Below are positions 26,418 through 36,406 of a stretch of 64,000 nucleotides of DNA, piece after piece. Below the pieces are notes generated by a model, which saw nothing but the letters and a program-made list of their open reading frames with translations, had not been told where the DNA came from and ran no database searches. The position numbers were made by a program, and so were the translations under genes. How positions within the stretch are numbered: position 1 is the stretch's first letter; every line of letters begins with the position of its first letter. The DNA is from Peptococcaceae bacterium CEB3 (GTDB taxonomy: Bacteria; Bacillota; Desulfitobacteriia; Desulfitobacteriales; Desulfitobacteriaceae): NCBI GenBank assembly GCA_001029295.1, contig LDXJ01000060.1, positions 220,454-284,453 on the forward strand, written 5' to 3'.

Positions 26418-27518
26418 ATGGCATACCTGATTTTGCGGGATGGCCTGGTTTTTGAGGGAGAGACTTTTGGAGCCTGGCCTGATCAAGGGGTGCGGGCGGG
26501 AGAAGTCGTGTTTAATACTTCTATGAGCGGTTATCAGGAGATGATCACGGATTTATCCTATGCCGGACAGATATTGGTTTTGACCCAGCCGCAAATTGGC
26601 AACTATGGCTGGCATGATGAAGAAAGCGAGGCGGAAAGGATCCTTTTGCGGGGCCTGGTGGTGCGCGAACTCTGCGGGGGCGAAGGGAGCCTGCACGCGG
26701 ATCGTTCCCTGGCTGATTTTTGTTGCCAGCGCGGGATCTGGGGGCTGAAAGGAGTGGACACCCGGGCCCTGACCCGGCACATCCGCCGGTATGGCACTCT
26801 GCCCGGAGTTCTGGCAAAAAGGGCGGAAGAAGGGCTTGAGTATTGGCGGAAGGCAGGCTCTTCAGGCAGGCACTGGGTTTACCGGGCCTGTATCCGGGAG
26901 GAGTATGAGATTCCCGGGCCGGGAGAACTCCTGGCCGTGCTCGACTTTGGCGCCAAGCGCAATATCCTCAGGGAACTCAGCCGCAGAGGGTTTCGGATTA
27001 AAGTGTTTCCAGCTTGGACGGAAGCCGGGGAGATCCTGGATTGTCACCCGGCGGGGCTGGTTCTGACCAACGGCCCCGGGGACCCCGGAGAGTTGCCAGA
27101 AATTGCTAGGAACCTCCGGGTACTGCTGCCGCGCTTGCCCATTTTGGGTATCTGTCTCGGGCACCAGCTTCTAGCTTTGGTGGCGGGAGGAAAAACTTAC
27201 AAGCTGCCTTTCGGGCATCGGGGGGCTAATCACCCGGTTCAGGACCTCCGCACTTTGAAGACTACCATGACTTCCCAGAATCACGGTTACGCGGTGGAAG
27301 AAGGCTCGTTGCGGGGTACCGGTTTTCGGGCGGTGCTCAAGAACCTGAACGACGGCACGGTGGAGGGGATGGAACATGAGGACTATCCGATTATCAGCGT
27401 GCAGTACCATCCGGAAGGAGCCCCCGGCCCGGAAGAGAACCGGGATGTTTTTGAACGGTTTGTCGAGCTTTTAAACGGACGGAGATGTTCCCCGGAGGCG
27501 AGCTCGTCCACGATATAG
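26418..27518 (+). CDS. carA: carbamoyl-phosphate synthase small (glutaminase) subunit
   Basis: CarA hydrolyses glutamine and feeds ammonia to CarB. The 366-residue protein has the N-terminal domain (LILRDGLVFEGETFG, NTSMSGYQEMITD) and a class I glutamine amidotransferase domain with the catalytic Cys in GICLGHQLLALV and the His/Glu pair in QYHPEGAPGPE. It lies inside the pyr operon, 114 bp before carB. Confidence 0.97.
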   Translation: MAYLILRDGLVFEGETFGAWPDQGVRAGEVVFNTSMSGYQEMITDLSYAGQILVLTQPQIGNYGWHDEESEAERILLRGLVVRELCGGEGSLHADRSLADFCCQRGIWGLKGVDTRALTRHIRRYGTLPGVLAKRAEEGLEYWRKAGSSGRHWVYRACIREEYEIPGPGELLAVLDFGAKRNILRELSRRGFRIKVFPAWTEAGEILDCHPAGLVLTNGPGDPGELPEIARNLRVLLPRLPILGICLGHQLLALVAGGKTYKLPFGHRGANHPVQDLRTLKTTMTSQNHGYAVEEGSLRGTGFRAVLKNLNDGTVEGMEHEDYPIISVQYHPEGAPGPEENRDVFERFVELLNGRRCSPEASSSTI

Positions 27519-27632
27519 GCGGGACAGTGGATGTCGGAATCTGTTACGGGGCAGGCGGCGCGACGGGCCGTCCCGTCGACCGAGCGGAGCCGCACTTTGT
27601 TAGCGAGATTTCCCGGAGGAGGTTAAGACGGG

Positions 27633-30600
27633 ATGCCAAAGAAAAGTTGGAAAAAAGTACTGGTGATCGGTTCCGGTCCCATCGTCATCGGGCAGGCGGC
27701 GGAGTTCGACTACGCGGGGACTCAAGCTTGCCGGGCTTTGCGGGAGGAAGGGGTCGAAGTCGTCCTGGTCAATTCCAACCCGGCGACCATTATGACCGAC
27801 CGCGAGGTGGCGGATAGGGTCTACATGGAACCGCTGACGGTTGAGTTTTTGGAGCGGATTCTGGAGCGGGAACGCCCGGACGGGCTGATTCCTACGATGG
27901 GGGGACAGACAGGTCTCAATCTGGCCTTTCAGCTGGCTGAGGCCGGCGTGCTGGAACGCTGTGGGGTAACACTGCTCGGGACTTCTCTGGAAAGTATCCG
28001 CCGAGCTGAGGACCGGAAGAGTTTCCGTACCCTTATGCAGTCGATCAGGGAGCCGGTGCCCGCCAGTGCCATTGTTTCCAGCGCCGAAGAGGCCTTGGCT
28101 TTCGGCAGAGAGACCGGCTATCCTTTGATCGTGAGGCCGGCCTTTACGCTGGGCGGGACCGGCGGAGGGATAGCGGAGACGGAAGAGGAGCTGGAGCGTT
28201 ATGCGCTGAGCGGGCTCCAGGCCAGTTTGATTGGGCAAATCTTGGTTGAGCGCAGCGTGGCCGGCTGGAAAGAGATTGAGTATGAGGTTCTTCGGGACGG
28301 AGGCGGCAATTGTATTACCGTCTGTCATATGGAGAACCTAGATCCTGTCGGAGTGCACACGGGGGACAGTATCGTCGTGGCCCCCTGCCAGACGTTGACG
28401 GACAGGGAAGTCCAGATGCTGCGCAGTTCTTCCCGCCGCATCGTCGAGGCCTTGGGGATTGAAGGCGGGTGCAATGTGCAGTTCGCTTTGCATCCCGAGC
28501 GGCCGGAATACGTGGTCATCGAGGTGAACCCGCGGCTCAGCCGTTCCAGCGCCTTGGCTTCCAAGGCCACGGGTTATCCCATAGCCAAAGTGGCGGCGAA
28601 GATCGCTTTGGGTTATTCCCTGCCGGAACTGACCAATGCCGTGACCGGAAAGACCTCGGCTTGTTTTGAACCGGCTTTGGACTATGTCGTCATCAAGATT
28701 CCGCGCTGGCCGTTTGACAAGTTCTCAGACGCGGACCGGGAATTGGGCACGCAGATGAAAGCGACAGGGGAAGTGATGGGGCTGGGACGCAACCTTGAAA
28801 CCGCCCTCCAAAAAGCGGTACGTTCCTTGGAGACAGGAGTTTACGGGCTTTTACCGGAAGGGCTGGAGGAAGTGCCGGAGGCGGAATTAGCGGAGCGCTG
28901 TCGCAGGCCCGACGACCGGCAGCTTTTCACCTTCGCCGAGGGTTTAAGGCGGGGCTGGACGGTCGAGAAAATCGCCGCTCTCAGCCGCTGGAATCCGTAT
29001 TTTCTGGCGGCACTGCGGCGCATCGTCGAGCTTGCCGGGGCACTGGCGAATTCTCCTTGGGACGCGGGGCTTTTGCGCCGGGCGAAGGGGTTGGGCTTTG
29101 CCGACCGGGAGATCGCCCGGCTCTGGCGGGGGACGGAAGAAGAGGTTTATCGCTTGAGGCGGAAGGAAGGAATTCTGCCGGATTTCAAAATGGTGGACAC
29201 CTGCGCCGGAGAGTTCGAGGCGGTGACACCCTATTTTTATTCGAGCTACGATGGAGAGGATGAAGGGGATATCTCGGGCAAACGCAAGATCGTGGTTTTG
29301 GGTTCCGGCCCGATTCGCATCGGGCAGGGGATCGAGTTTGATTACTGTTCCGTCCATGCGGTTCTGGCTTTGCGCAAGTTGGGGATCGAGAGCATCATCA
29401 TTAACAACAATCCCGAGACGGTCTCCACGGATTTTGACACGGCCGACAGGCTTTACTTCGAACCCCTGACTCTGGAAGACGTCTCAGCGGTGCTGGATAA
29501 GGAAAAACCGGAGGGAGTTATTGTCCAGTTCGGGGGACAGACGGCGATCGGCTTAGCCGGGGCGCTGGAGAAGCGGGGTTATCCCATCCTGGGGACGGCG
29601 GTGGCGGACATTGACCGGGCCGAGGAGCGGGGGCATTTTGACCGGGTCTTGCAGGCTCTGGGGGCCAAGCGTCCGCGGGGGGGCTGTGCCTCCGACCCGG
29701 TTGAGGCGGAAAGGGTGGCGTCGGAGATCGGATATCCGTTGATCGTTCGCCCCTCCTATGTCTTGGGCGGACGGGCCATGGAAATCGTCTACGAACCTGA
29801 AGAATTGCGCGTCGTAGTGGAACGGGCGTTGAATGAGTTCCCCGGGCAGGAGGTCTGGCTTGACCAATACCTGCTGGGAAAAGAGGTGGAAGTGGATGCC
29901 GTTTCCGACGGTGTCGGGGTCAGTATTCCGGGAATTATGGAGCATCTGGAACGGGCCGGCGTCCATTCCGGGGATTCCATCGCGGTCTGTCCGCCGCTGA
30001 CACTGAGCGGGGAGACGCAAAAGCGCGTGGTCGATTTGACTGTGGCTTTGGCCAGAGCCCTGCGCATTAAGGGGCTGCTCAATGTTCAGTATGTCGTCTA
30101 CCGGGGAGAGGTTTATGTCTTGGAGGTCAACCCGCGTTCCAGCCGGACGGTGCCCTTCCTGAGCAAAGTTACGGGTATGCCGGTGGTGGATCTGGCGACA
30201 CAGGTGATCTGCGGGTGCCGTTTGCAGGAGACGGATTGGCCGCAGGGCTTGCACCCGGCGGGCAGTCTGTGGGCGGTAAAGGCCCCCGTGTTCTCGTTTT
30301 CCAAGCTGCACCTGGTCGAACCTTCCTTGGGCCCTGAGATGAAGTCCACCGGGGAAGTGATGGGAGTGGACAGGACGTATGAAAAAGCCCTGTATAAGGC
30401 CCTGTTGGGGGCGGGCATCTCCATGCGGGACCATGGCACGGTTTTGGTGACCCTGGCTGACCGGGACAAAGAGGAGGGGAGCGCCCTCGTACGCAGGCTG
30501 GTCGGACTCGGTTTTCGCATCCTGGCCACGGAAGGGACGGCCCAGGCTTTAGCCGAGAGCGGTTTAAAAGTGGAACGGGTCGCCAAGCTCCATCAGGGGT

Positions 30601-30809
30601 CGAACGAGATCGTGGACGGGATTCGCGCTGGGCGGATTCAAACGGTGTTTAATACCACTACCCACGGCCGGGTTCAGGCCAGCGACGGTTTTGCCATCCG
30701 CCGGACAGCGGTGGAGTGCGGTATTCCCTGCTTCACCAGTCTGGATACGGCGGCGGCCTGGCTGCATGTGATGGAGACCGTCTCGCCCAGCCTGCTTCCT
30801 TTAGTCTAG
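27633..30809 (+). CDS. carB: carbamoyl-phosphate synthase large subunit
   Basis: CarB makes carbamoyl phosphate from bicarbonate, ammonia and two ATP. The 1058-residue protein has the two homologous ATP-grasp halves, each opening with [21 protein letters not shown] or [20 protein letters not shown], and a C-terminal MGS-like allosteric domain from about residue 930 ([32 protein letters not shown]). The length is normal and no disruption is seen. GGAGGTTAAGACGGG precedes the ATG. Confidence 0.98.
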   Translation: MPKKSWKKVLVIGSGPIVIGQAAEFDYAGTQACRALREEGVEVVLVNSNPATIMTDREVADRVYMEPLTVEFLERILERERPDGLIPTMGGQTGLNLAFQLAEAGVLERCGVTLLGTSLESIRRAEDRKSFRTLMQSIREPVPASAIVSSAEEALAFGRETGYPLIVRPAFTLGGTGGGIAETEEELERYALSGLQASLIGQILVERSVAGWKEIEYEVLRDGGGNCITVCHMENLDPVGVHTGDSIVVAPCQTLTDREVQMLRSSSRRIVEALGIEGGCNVQFALHPERPEYVVIEVNPRLSRSSALASKATGYPIAKVAAKIALGYSLPELTNAVTGKTSACFEPALDYVVIKIPRWPFDKFSDADRELGTQMKATGEVMGLGRNLETALQKAVRSLETGVYGLLPEGLEEVPEAELAERCRRPDDRQLFTFAEGLRRGWTVEKIAALSRWNPYFLAALRRIVELAGALANSPWDAGLLRRAKGLGFADREIARLWRGTEEEVYRLRRKEGILPDFKMVDTCAGEFEAVTPYFYSSYDGEDEGDISGKRKIVVLGSGPIRIGQGIEFDYCSVHAVLALRKLGIESIIINNNPETVSTDFDTADRLYFEPLTLEDVSAVLDKEKPEGVIVQFGGQTAIGLAGALEKRGYPILGTAVADIDRAEERGHFDRVLQALGAKRPRGGCASDPVEAERVASEIGYPLIVRPSYVLGGRAMEIVYEPEELRVVVERALNEFPGQEVWLDQYLLGKEVEVDAVSDGVGVSIPGIMEHLERAGVHSGDSIAVCPPLTLSGETQKRVVDLTVALARALRIKGLLNVQYVVYRGEVYVLEVNPRSSRTVPFLSKVTGMPVVDLATQVICGCRLQETDWPQGLHPAGSLWAVKAPVFSFSKLHLVEPSLGPEMKSTGEVMGVDRTYEKALYKALLGAGISMRDHGTVLVTLADRDKEEGSALVRRLVGLGFRILATEGTAQALAESGLKVERVAKLHQGSNEIVDGIRAGRIQTVFNTTTHGRVQASDGFAIRRTAVECGIPCFTSLDTAAAWLHVMETVSPSLLPLV

Positions 30810-30815
30810 GCGGGT

Positions 30816-31040
30816 GACCGAAAAGCTTCGCCGTAAGCCCCTTACGGGTTGCCCCCGACCAGAGTGCCGGTTGGCGTGTATGAGGAAAAAGCTCAGCGTA
30901 AGCTCCTTACGGGTTGCCCCCAACCAGTACGACGGTTGGCGTGTATGAGGAAAAAGCTCAGCCGTAAAGCTCCTTACGGGTTGCCCCCAAGTAGTATGCC
31001 GATTGGTGTATATTACCGAAAAGCTTAGCCGCAAGCCCCC
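30816..31040 (+). repeat. 65-67-bp tandem repeat x3 downstream of carB
   Basis: Three copies are marked by CCTTACGGGTTGCCCCC at a spacing of 65 and 67 bp. Each copy contains CCGTAAG...CTTACGG-type complementary arms and could form a hairpin. Confidence 0.85.
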
Positions 31041-31265
31041 GGTTTTGGCCGGTTTTAGCTGTGGGGAGACGCAGACTCCGGATGAGAGAGGGCTCGCAGG
31101 CGGCTCCTTCCGCAGCGGGGGACGAGGGACAGGATAGTATGGGCACTTGGCGAAAAATGAGCAGTCTTTCCGGCGGCGGGGGATGAGTGACAGGGGATAG
31201 AGGCAGATGCCGGCTGCGGACAGAGGCAGATGCAGGCAGCGGTGTCCGCCCTGAAGCGAGGAGCG

Positions 31266-31400
31266 AAAGAAGACGCAGGGACGCCGTGTGAGAGGATGCA
31301 TGGATGCCGTGTAAGAGGACGCAGGAATGCCGTGTGGGGGACGCGGAAATGCCGTATGAGAAGATACGGGAATACCGTATGAGAAGACGCACGAGTGAAA
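31266..31400 (+). repeat. 23-bp tandem repeat upstream of pyrK
   Basis: About five and a half copies of a unit like GACGCAGGAATGCCGTGTGAGAG run up to the pyrK ribosome site. Between this and the carB repeat (31041-31265) the sequence is GC-rich, loosely repetitive (GGCAGATGC twice) and without a gene. Confidence 0.85.
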
Positions 31401-31413
31401 AGGAGAGGGTCTT

Positions 31414-32253
31414 ATGCCGCTTTCGTATGAAGAAATCATCAGTCATGAAAGTCAGGGTAACCCGGCGGAGGGGCTGAGACGCCTGGTTCTGCGCGGAAGT
31501 GTGGCTGCCACGGCCCGTCCGGGACAATTTCTGCATGTGCGGGTGAGCGACCGGCTTGAGCCCTTGCTCAGGCGCCCTTTAAGCATTGCCTCGATCGACC
31601 GTACCCGGGGGGAAGTCACCCTTCTTTACCGGGTGCGGGGAAGGGGAACGGAAACCCTGGCCCGGAAGCGATCCGGTGAGAGGCTCGATGTTTTGGGCCC
31701 TTTGGGAAACGGATTTAGTATTCCGGAAAAGGGCGAGCTCTGGCTGGTGGCGGGGGGGATCGGGATTTTCCCGCTCTACGCCTTGGCTCGGGCCGGTCTA
31801 GCCGCTGGGTTAAAGGTTCACCTCTTCTGGGGAGGAGAGAGCCGGAACTTTTTGCAAAGCGCAGGGCTGGCCGAGTGGCAGGATCTTGGTATCCCCCTCC
31901 ATTTGAGCACCATGGACGGGAGTCTGGGGGATAAGGGGACGGTTATGCTCCCGCTGGGAAAAGCTGAGGATCCCCGTTCCGCGGCGAACCGTTTGTCCGG
32001 ACAGCCGCTGCCGGCTCTGTCCGTGGCGGTTTGTGGACCGAGGGGTATGATGCAGGCTGTGGCCGAATTAGGGTCGGCCCGGGGATGGAGAGTGGAAGTT
32101 TCTCTGGAAGAGCGCATGGCTTGCGGAGTTGGGGCCTGCCTCGGCTGTTCCGTCACCGTCCGCGATGAGCGGGGCCGGCTTACAAACCGTAAAGTCTGTC
32201 AGGACGGACCGGTTTTCCCGGGGAAGGAGGTCGTCTGGAATGGCGCGAGATAA
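31414..32253 (+). CDS. pyrK: dihydroorotate dehydrogenase electron transfer subunit
   Basis: PyrK passes electrons from the PyrD flavin to NAD. The 279-residue protein has an FAD domain (RRPLSIASIDRTRGEVTLLYRVRGRGTETL), an NAD domain (LVAGGIGIFPLYALARA) and the C-terminal 2Fe-2S cysteines (ACGVGACLGCSV...KVCQDGPVF). AAAGGAGAGG precedes the ATG, and the gene overlaps pyrD by 14 bp. Confidence 0.96.
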   Translation: MPLSYEEIISHESQGNPAEGLRRLVLRGSVAATARPGQFLHVRVSDRLEPLLRRPLSIASIDRTRGEVTLLYRVRGRGTETLARKRSGERLDVLGPLGNGFSIPEKGELWLVAGGIGIFPLYALARAGLAAGLKVHLFWGGESRNFLQSAGLAEWQDLGIPLHLSTMDGSLGDKGTVMLPLGKAEDPRSAANRLSGQPLPALSVAVCGPRGMMQAVAELGSARGWRVEVSLEERMACGVGACLGCSVTVRDERGRLTNRKVCQDGPVFPGKEVVWNGAR

Positions 32254-33190
32254 AGGAGCGGCCGGCGGGGCCGAGATCGACCTGGGGGTGCGCCTGACGG
32301 GTTTGGAATTGAAGAACCCCGTTATCGCCGCCTCCGGCACCTATGGTTTCGGCCGGGAGTATGACCTGTATTGCCCGGTGGAAACCTGGGGAGGAATCGC
32401 GGTCAAGGGGATCACGCCGGAGCCGCGTTTGGGCAACCCCGTGCCCCGATTGGCGGAGACCCCGGCGGGGGTTCTTAACGCGGTAGGTTTGGAAAATCCC
32501 GGCTTGGAGGAATTCCTCAAATCTTATCTTCCCCGCCTGGCTGATCTGCCTACAGCCGTCATCGTGAATATCTCCGGCTTCTCCGTCGAGGACTATGCGC
32601 TCCTGGCCCGCTCCCTGGGGCGGGAGAAGGGGATAGCCGCCCTGGAGGTCAATATATCTTGTCCCAATGTCAGACACGGGGGCCTTCAGTTCGGGACGGA
32701 TCCGGGCAGTGCGGAAGAGGTGGTGGCGGCGGTAAGGCGGGAGACAGACCTGCCGGTTATCGCCAAACTTTCCCCCAACGTGACCGACATCCGGGAATTG
32801 GCCCGGGCCGTGGAGCGGGGAGGCGCGGACATAATCTCCTTGATCAATACCCTCGTGGGCATGAGTATCGATGTGGAGGAGAAGCGCCCGGTCTTGGGCA
32901 ATGTTTTCGGCGGACTTTCCGGGCCGGCCGTACGTCCGGTGGCGGTGCGCATGGTCTGGGAGGTTTATCAGGCCGTCGATCTGCCTATCATCGGGATGGG
33001 CGGAATTACCTGCTGGCAGGACGCGGTGGAATTTATGCTGGCGGGGGCCGACGCGGTGAGCATTGGCAGCGGCAATTTCGTGAATCCCCTGGTTCCGTCG
33101 GAGGTCTTGGCGGGACTCGAGAGTTATTGCCGCCGGCACGGATTTTCTTCCGTGCGGGAGCTGACGGGATTGGCCCAAAGCAAATCTTAA
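32240..33190 (+). CDS. pyrD: dihydroorotate dehydrogenase, NAD-type catalytic subunit (class 1B)
   Basis: PyrD oxidises dihydroorotate to orotate with FMN. The 316-residue protein has KNPVIAASGTYGFG, EVNISCPNVRHGG with the class 1 catalytic Cys, VIAKLSPNVTDI and MGGITCWQDAVEF. Pairing with pyrK makes it the heterotetrameric 1B type. The ATG at 32240 inside the pyrK end follows GGGAAGGAGG and gives the family start; in-frame starts further upstream are inside pyrK. Confidence 0.96.
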   Translation: MARDKGAAGGAEIDLGVRLTGLELKNPVIAASGTYGFGREYDLYCPVETWGGIAVKGITPEPRLGNPVPRLAETPAGVLNAVGLENPGLEEFLKSYLPRLADLPTAVIVNISGFSVEDYALLARSLGREKGIAALEVNISCPNVRHGGLQFGTDPGSAEEVVAAVRRETDLPVIAKLSPNVTDIRELARAVERGGADIISLINTLVGMSIDVEEKRPVLGNVFGGLSGPAVRPVAVRMVWEVYQAVDLPIIGMGGITCWQDAVEFMLAGADAVSIGSGNFVNPLVPSEVLAGLESYCRRHGFSSVRELTGLAQSKS

Positions 33191-33213
33191 TTTATCGAGA
33201 GGAGGGCTGCACC

Positions 33214-33993
33214 TTGGCTGACAAGGCCAATAAGCCGGATGAGCCGGATAAGCCGGATGAACCCAATAAGTCGGATAAGTCCGATAAGCTGAATGAAAAA
33301 GTCATTGTCGCTTTGGATCTGCCGGGAAGAAAAGAAGCCCTGAGGATGGCCGAGACATTGGCGGGGAGCGGCTGCCGGGTAAAAGTGGGCCTCGAACTTT
33401 ACGCTTACGAAGGTCCCCGGCTGATAGGAGAACTAAAAGATCTGGGCTTTCCCGTGTTTTTGGATCTGAAACTGCATGACATTCCGGCGACGGTGGAGCG
33501 GACGGTGCGGGCTTTGCTCAACTGGGAGCCGGAGATGCTGGATGTACACTGCAGCGGCGGCTATGAGATGATGGCCAGGGCGGCGGAGGCCTTGCATGAG
33601 GCCGGCGCTCAGAGAGGGTATGAGCCGAAGCTCCTGGGGATCACGGTGCTGACGAGCATGGGTGAAGAGGCCTTGAGACGGGAACTCGGGGTGGGAGTCA
33701 CGCTGGCAGAGCACGTGCTTGCCTTAGCTCGCCTGGCCAAGAGGGCGGGGCTGGACGGAGTGGTCGCCTCCGCACGGGAAGCGCCCCTTCTCCGTCAGGC
33801 CTTGGGACCGGACTTTCTCCTGGTGACGCCCGGTATCCGTCCGCCCGGGAGCGCATTGAACGATCAAGCAAGAGTGTTGACCCCCGGGGAAGCTCTGGCC
33901 GCCGGCAGTTCCTACTTGGTGATCGGGCGGCCGATCACGCGGGCTGACAATCCGCGCCGGGCTTTGGCAAGAATTTGGGAAGAGGTGGACTAG
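33214..33993 (+). CDS. pyrF: orotidine 5'-phosphate decarboxylase
   Basis: PyrF makes UMP from OMP. The 259-residue protein has VIVALDLPGRKEAL, the catalytic FLDLKLHDIPATV with its Asp-Lys-Asp tetrad residues, and TPGIRPPGS. The TTG at 33214 follows GAGAGGAGGG. The first about 27 residues are a low-complexity K/P/D/E/N/S tail (KPDEPDKPDEPNKSDKSDK) coded by 9-bp repeats and absent from typical PyrF; the enzyme core begins at EKVIVALD. Confidence 0.95.
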   Translation: MADKANKPDEPDKPDEPNKSDKSDKLNEKVIVALDLPGRKEALRMAETLAGSGCRVKVGLELYAYEGPRLIGELKDLGFPVFLDLKLHDIPATVERTVRALLNWEPEMLDVHCSGGYEMMARAAEALHEAGAQRGYEPKLLGITVLTSMGEEALRRELGVGVTLAEHVLALARLAKRAGLDGVVASAREAPLLRQALGPDFLLVTPGIRPPGSALNDQARVLTPGEALAAGSSYLVIGRPITRADNPRRALARIWEEVD

Positions 33994-33997
33994 CCAT

Positions 33998-34570
33998 ATG
34001 AAAGAAGATTTCTTGAACATTTTTAAAGAAAGCGGGGCGCTCCTGGAAGGGCATTTTCTTCTTACTTCCGGCCGGCACAGCGGGCGCTATATGCAGTGTG
34101 CCCAGGTCTTGCAATATCCCCATCTGGCCGCGCGTTTGGCGGAAGAATTGGTACGGCCTTTTCGGGACATGGGGATTGAAACGGTCATCGGACCGGCCAT
34201 GGGGGGGATCCTGGTGGCTCATGAAGCCGCTCGGGCTTTGGGCGTAAGGGCCCTCTTTACGGAAAGGGAAAACGGGGTCATGCACTTGAGGCGCGGCTTC
34301 ACACTGGCGCCGCAAGAGAGGGTTCTGGTCGTCGAAGATGTGATTACGACCGGGGGCTCGGTGCGTGAGGTGATCGAGGAAGTGCGGCAAAGCGGGGCCT
34401 TGCCGTTGGCCGTCGGGGTCTTGGTCGACCGCAGCGGGGGTGGGGTCGATTTCGGGCTTCCCCTGGCAGCCGTGGTGGAGTTGGAAATCGAAACCTACTC
34501 CGCCGAGGATTGCCCCCTCTGCCGGCAGGGGCTCCCCTGTGTCAAACCCGGCAGCCGGAAACAGCGCTGA
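33998..34570 (+). CDS. pyrE: orotate phosphoribosyltransferase
   Basis: PyrE joins orotate to PRPP to give OMP. The 190-residue protein has the PRPP loop VLVVEDVITTGGSVREVIEEV and LTSGRHSGRYMQCAQVLQYP near the N-terminus. The cysteine-bearing tail (CPLCRQGLPCVKPGSRK) is typical of the thermophile/clostridial form. It is the last pyr gene, four bases after pyrF. Confidence 0.96.
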   Translation: MKEDFLNIFKESGALLEGHFLLTSGRHSGRYMQCAQVLQYPHLAARLAEELVRPFRDMGIETVIGPAMGGILVAHEAARALGVRALFTERENGVMHLRRGFTLAPQERVLVVEDVITTGGSVREVIEEVRQSGALPLAVGVLVDRSGGGVDFGLPLAAVVELEIETYSAEDCPLCRQGLPCVKPGSRKQR

Positions 34571-34605
34571 GGCCGGGCCGGGATTTTTACGTCTGATTTT
34601 TTAAG

Positions 34606-34634
34606 ATGACAATTTAACAGCATTTTGATATAAT
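34606..34634 (+). promoter_or_regulatory. promoter of the phosphodiesterase-like gene
   Basis: ATGACA and TATAAT are spaced 17 bp, about 100 bp before the start codon, giving the gene its own transcription unit after pyrE. Confidence 0.65.
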
Positions 34635-34731
34635 TCTCTCGCATGTTGGAATCTCGGGATTTGGCGCGAAAGCCGGATATGGGAGAAGGTCGTGGTTGGG
34701 CCCGGGGGATTTTGAGAGAGGGAGTCGTGCA

Positions 34732-36222
34732 ATGAAGAAATTGATCTTGTTTGTCATAGACTCTCTTCACCCCGTTATTTTGGGCCGCACCCTCTCGGAG
34801 GGAAACGCTCCGGCCTTGCGCTTTCTGGCTCGCAACGGCAAATATTTTCAGGAAGTGGTCTCTTGTTTTCCTACCATGACACCGGTCGCGATGAGCTCTA
34901 TTATCACCGGACGGCTGCCGGACCGGCACGAGGTTCCGGGGTTTATTTGGTATAACGAAAAAATATCCCAAATCGTCGATTATGGAGCCACTTGGCAGAG
35001 CCTGGTCAAACTGGGGCCGGATCGTGTGATCCGTAATTTGCTCAAACGTCTGAATGAAGAGCATCTGAGCCCGGAAATCCCGACGCTTTACGAAAAGCTG
35101 GAGGAAAAAGGGCTTGTGACGGGTAACATAAATTTCTTTATTCATAGGGGAGTTCAAGAATACATTACGCGCATTCCCCTGCTCATGTCCCTGGCCACGG
35201 GTTTCCGTCTCTATAAAGAGAAGGTTCGCGGTCCTAAGGTCTTAACCCTGGGTAGTTTGATCCATCCTGTTGTGGGCAAGCGGCCTTTTTTCCCGCACAA
35301 CGGGATTTTTCATCGCTTTGGTTTTAATGATATTTATTCAGGGAGAATGGCCAGCCAGATCATCGAAGCAGGCCAACAGCCTGATTTTTTAATGGTCTAT
35401 TTTCCGGATAATGATAAACACTCCCATCAAAAAGGTCCATGGCGAACGGGCGCTTCCATAGAGCGAGCCGACCGGCAAGTGGCGGCTGTCCTGGATGCCC
35501 TGGGTCCGTGGGAGAAGGCGCTGGAGGAGAATGTCATCATCGTGACGGGAGATCATTCCCAGACGACCGTGGGCTTGGGCAACGAGTACCTGATTGACCT
35601 TGACCGCGCCCTGCGCTCTTTCAAACGCCTCAAGGCGACGGAGAACGCGGACGATAAGAACAAAGAAATAGCCATTTGTCCCAATGAACGAATGGCCTTT
35701 ATTTATATTCTGGAACAGAAAAAGCGGGTCTTGCCGCAGCTTGTCGAGATCCTCGCCCGCGATCCGCGCAACGCCCAGATCGCCTGGAAAGCCAAGCATA
35801 AGCAGTATGTGGTGGTACAGGGCGGCACGGAAAAAAGGCTCAACTTCTATCCGGGCGGACCTTACCGGGACCTCTACGGACAAACCTGGGGTTTTGAGGG
35901 AAAGCTGGAGGTGGTAGACGCCCAACTGGGGCCCGACGGGGTCATCACGTTCGGGCAATACCCGGACGCTTTCAGCCGTCTCTCCTCCTCTCTGGAAGCC
36001 CGCAAAGGGAGCAGGATCGTCCTTTCGGCCCGCTCGGGTTATGAGTATTTTGCCGAAGGGGGGCCCATTCATCCGGGAGGAGGAAGCCACGGCTCTTTGG
36101 AACAGGAGGATTCGATCGTCCCCATGATCATCGCCGGGACGGAGCAGACTCTGGAAAACCCCAGGATCACGGATTTATTCGGCTTCATTATTAAACATTT
36201 CGGCTTTGCCGGCACCGGCTGA
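34732..36222 (+). CDS. alkaline phosphatase / nucleotide pyrophosphatase superfamily protein
   Basis: The 496-residue protein belongs to the type I phosphodiesterase fold. Metal and nucleophile blocks are LFVIDSLHP near residue 10, FPTMTPVAMSSIITG near 45 (Thr nucleophile), YFPDNDKHSH near 225, VTGDHSQTTVG near 275 and a late HGSLEQED near 455. There is no signal peptide, so it is probably cytoplasmic. The substrate is unknown; related proteins hydrolyse phosphodiesters, phosphonates or nucleotides. The ATG at 34732 follows GAGAGGGAG. Confidence 0.8.
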   Translation: MKKLILFVIDSLHPVILGRTLSEGNAPALRFLARNGKYFQEVVSCFPTMTPVAMSSIITGRLPDRHEVPGFIWYNEKISQIVDYGATWQSLVKLGPDRVIRNLLKRLNEEHLSPEIPTLYEKLEEKGLVTGNINFFIHRGVQEYITRIPLLMSLATGFRLYKEKVRGPKVLTLGSLIHPVVGKRPFFPHNGIFHRFGFNDIYSGRMASQIIEAGQQPDFLMVYFPDNDKHSHQKGPWRTGASIERADRQVAAVLDALGPWEKALEENVIIVTGDHSQTTVGLGNEYLIDLDRALRSFKRLKATENADDKNKEIAICPNERMAFIYILEQKKRVLPQLVEILARDPRNAQIAWKAKHKQYVVVQGGTEKRLNFYPGGPYRDLYGQTWGFEGKLEVVDAQLGPDGVITFGQYPDAFSRLSSSLEARKGSRIVLSARSGYEYFAEGGPIHPGGGSHGSLEQEDSIVPMIIAGTEQTLENPRITDLFGFIIKHFGFAGTG

Positions 36223-36400
36223 CAGAGCGCATCCAAAGAACGCAAAAGAGCGTGCGCATCCAGAGAACGTAAAAAGTGCACATCCAGAGAACGTATAGGG
36301 CGCGTGTCCCGAGAAAGTAAAGAGAGCGTATCCCGAGAGAGTAAAGAACGCATACCTCGAGAGAGTAAAGAGCGCACATCCCGGGAACCTAAAGACCGCT
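36222..36400 (+). repeat. about 24-bp tandem repeat x7 between the phosphodiesterase and rqcH genes
   Basis: Units such as GCGCATCCAGAGAACGTAAA and GCGTATCCCGAGAGAGTAAA alternate with small drift (one copy is 27 bp). The array fills the space between two convergent genes. Confidence 0.85.
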
Positions 36401-36406
36401 CGGGTT

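Noticed and set aside
25628..26694. Long minus-strand frames opposite pyrC, and similar ones opposite gcvPB and the ATPase
   Set aside because: The sense-strand genes are well-known enzymes; the antisense frames are composition artefacts.
36222..36400. A second CRISPR array
   Set aside because: The 24-bp units abut without unique spacers, so this is a plain tandem repeat.
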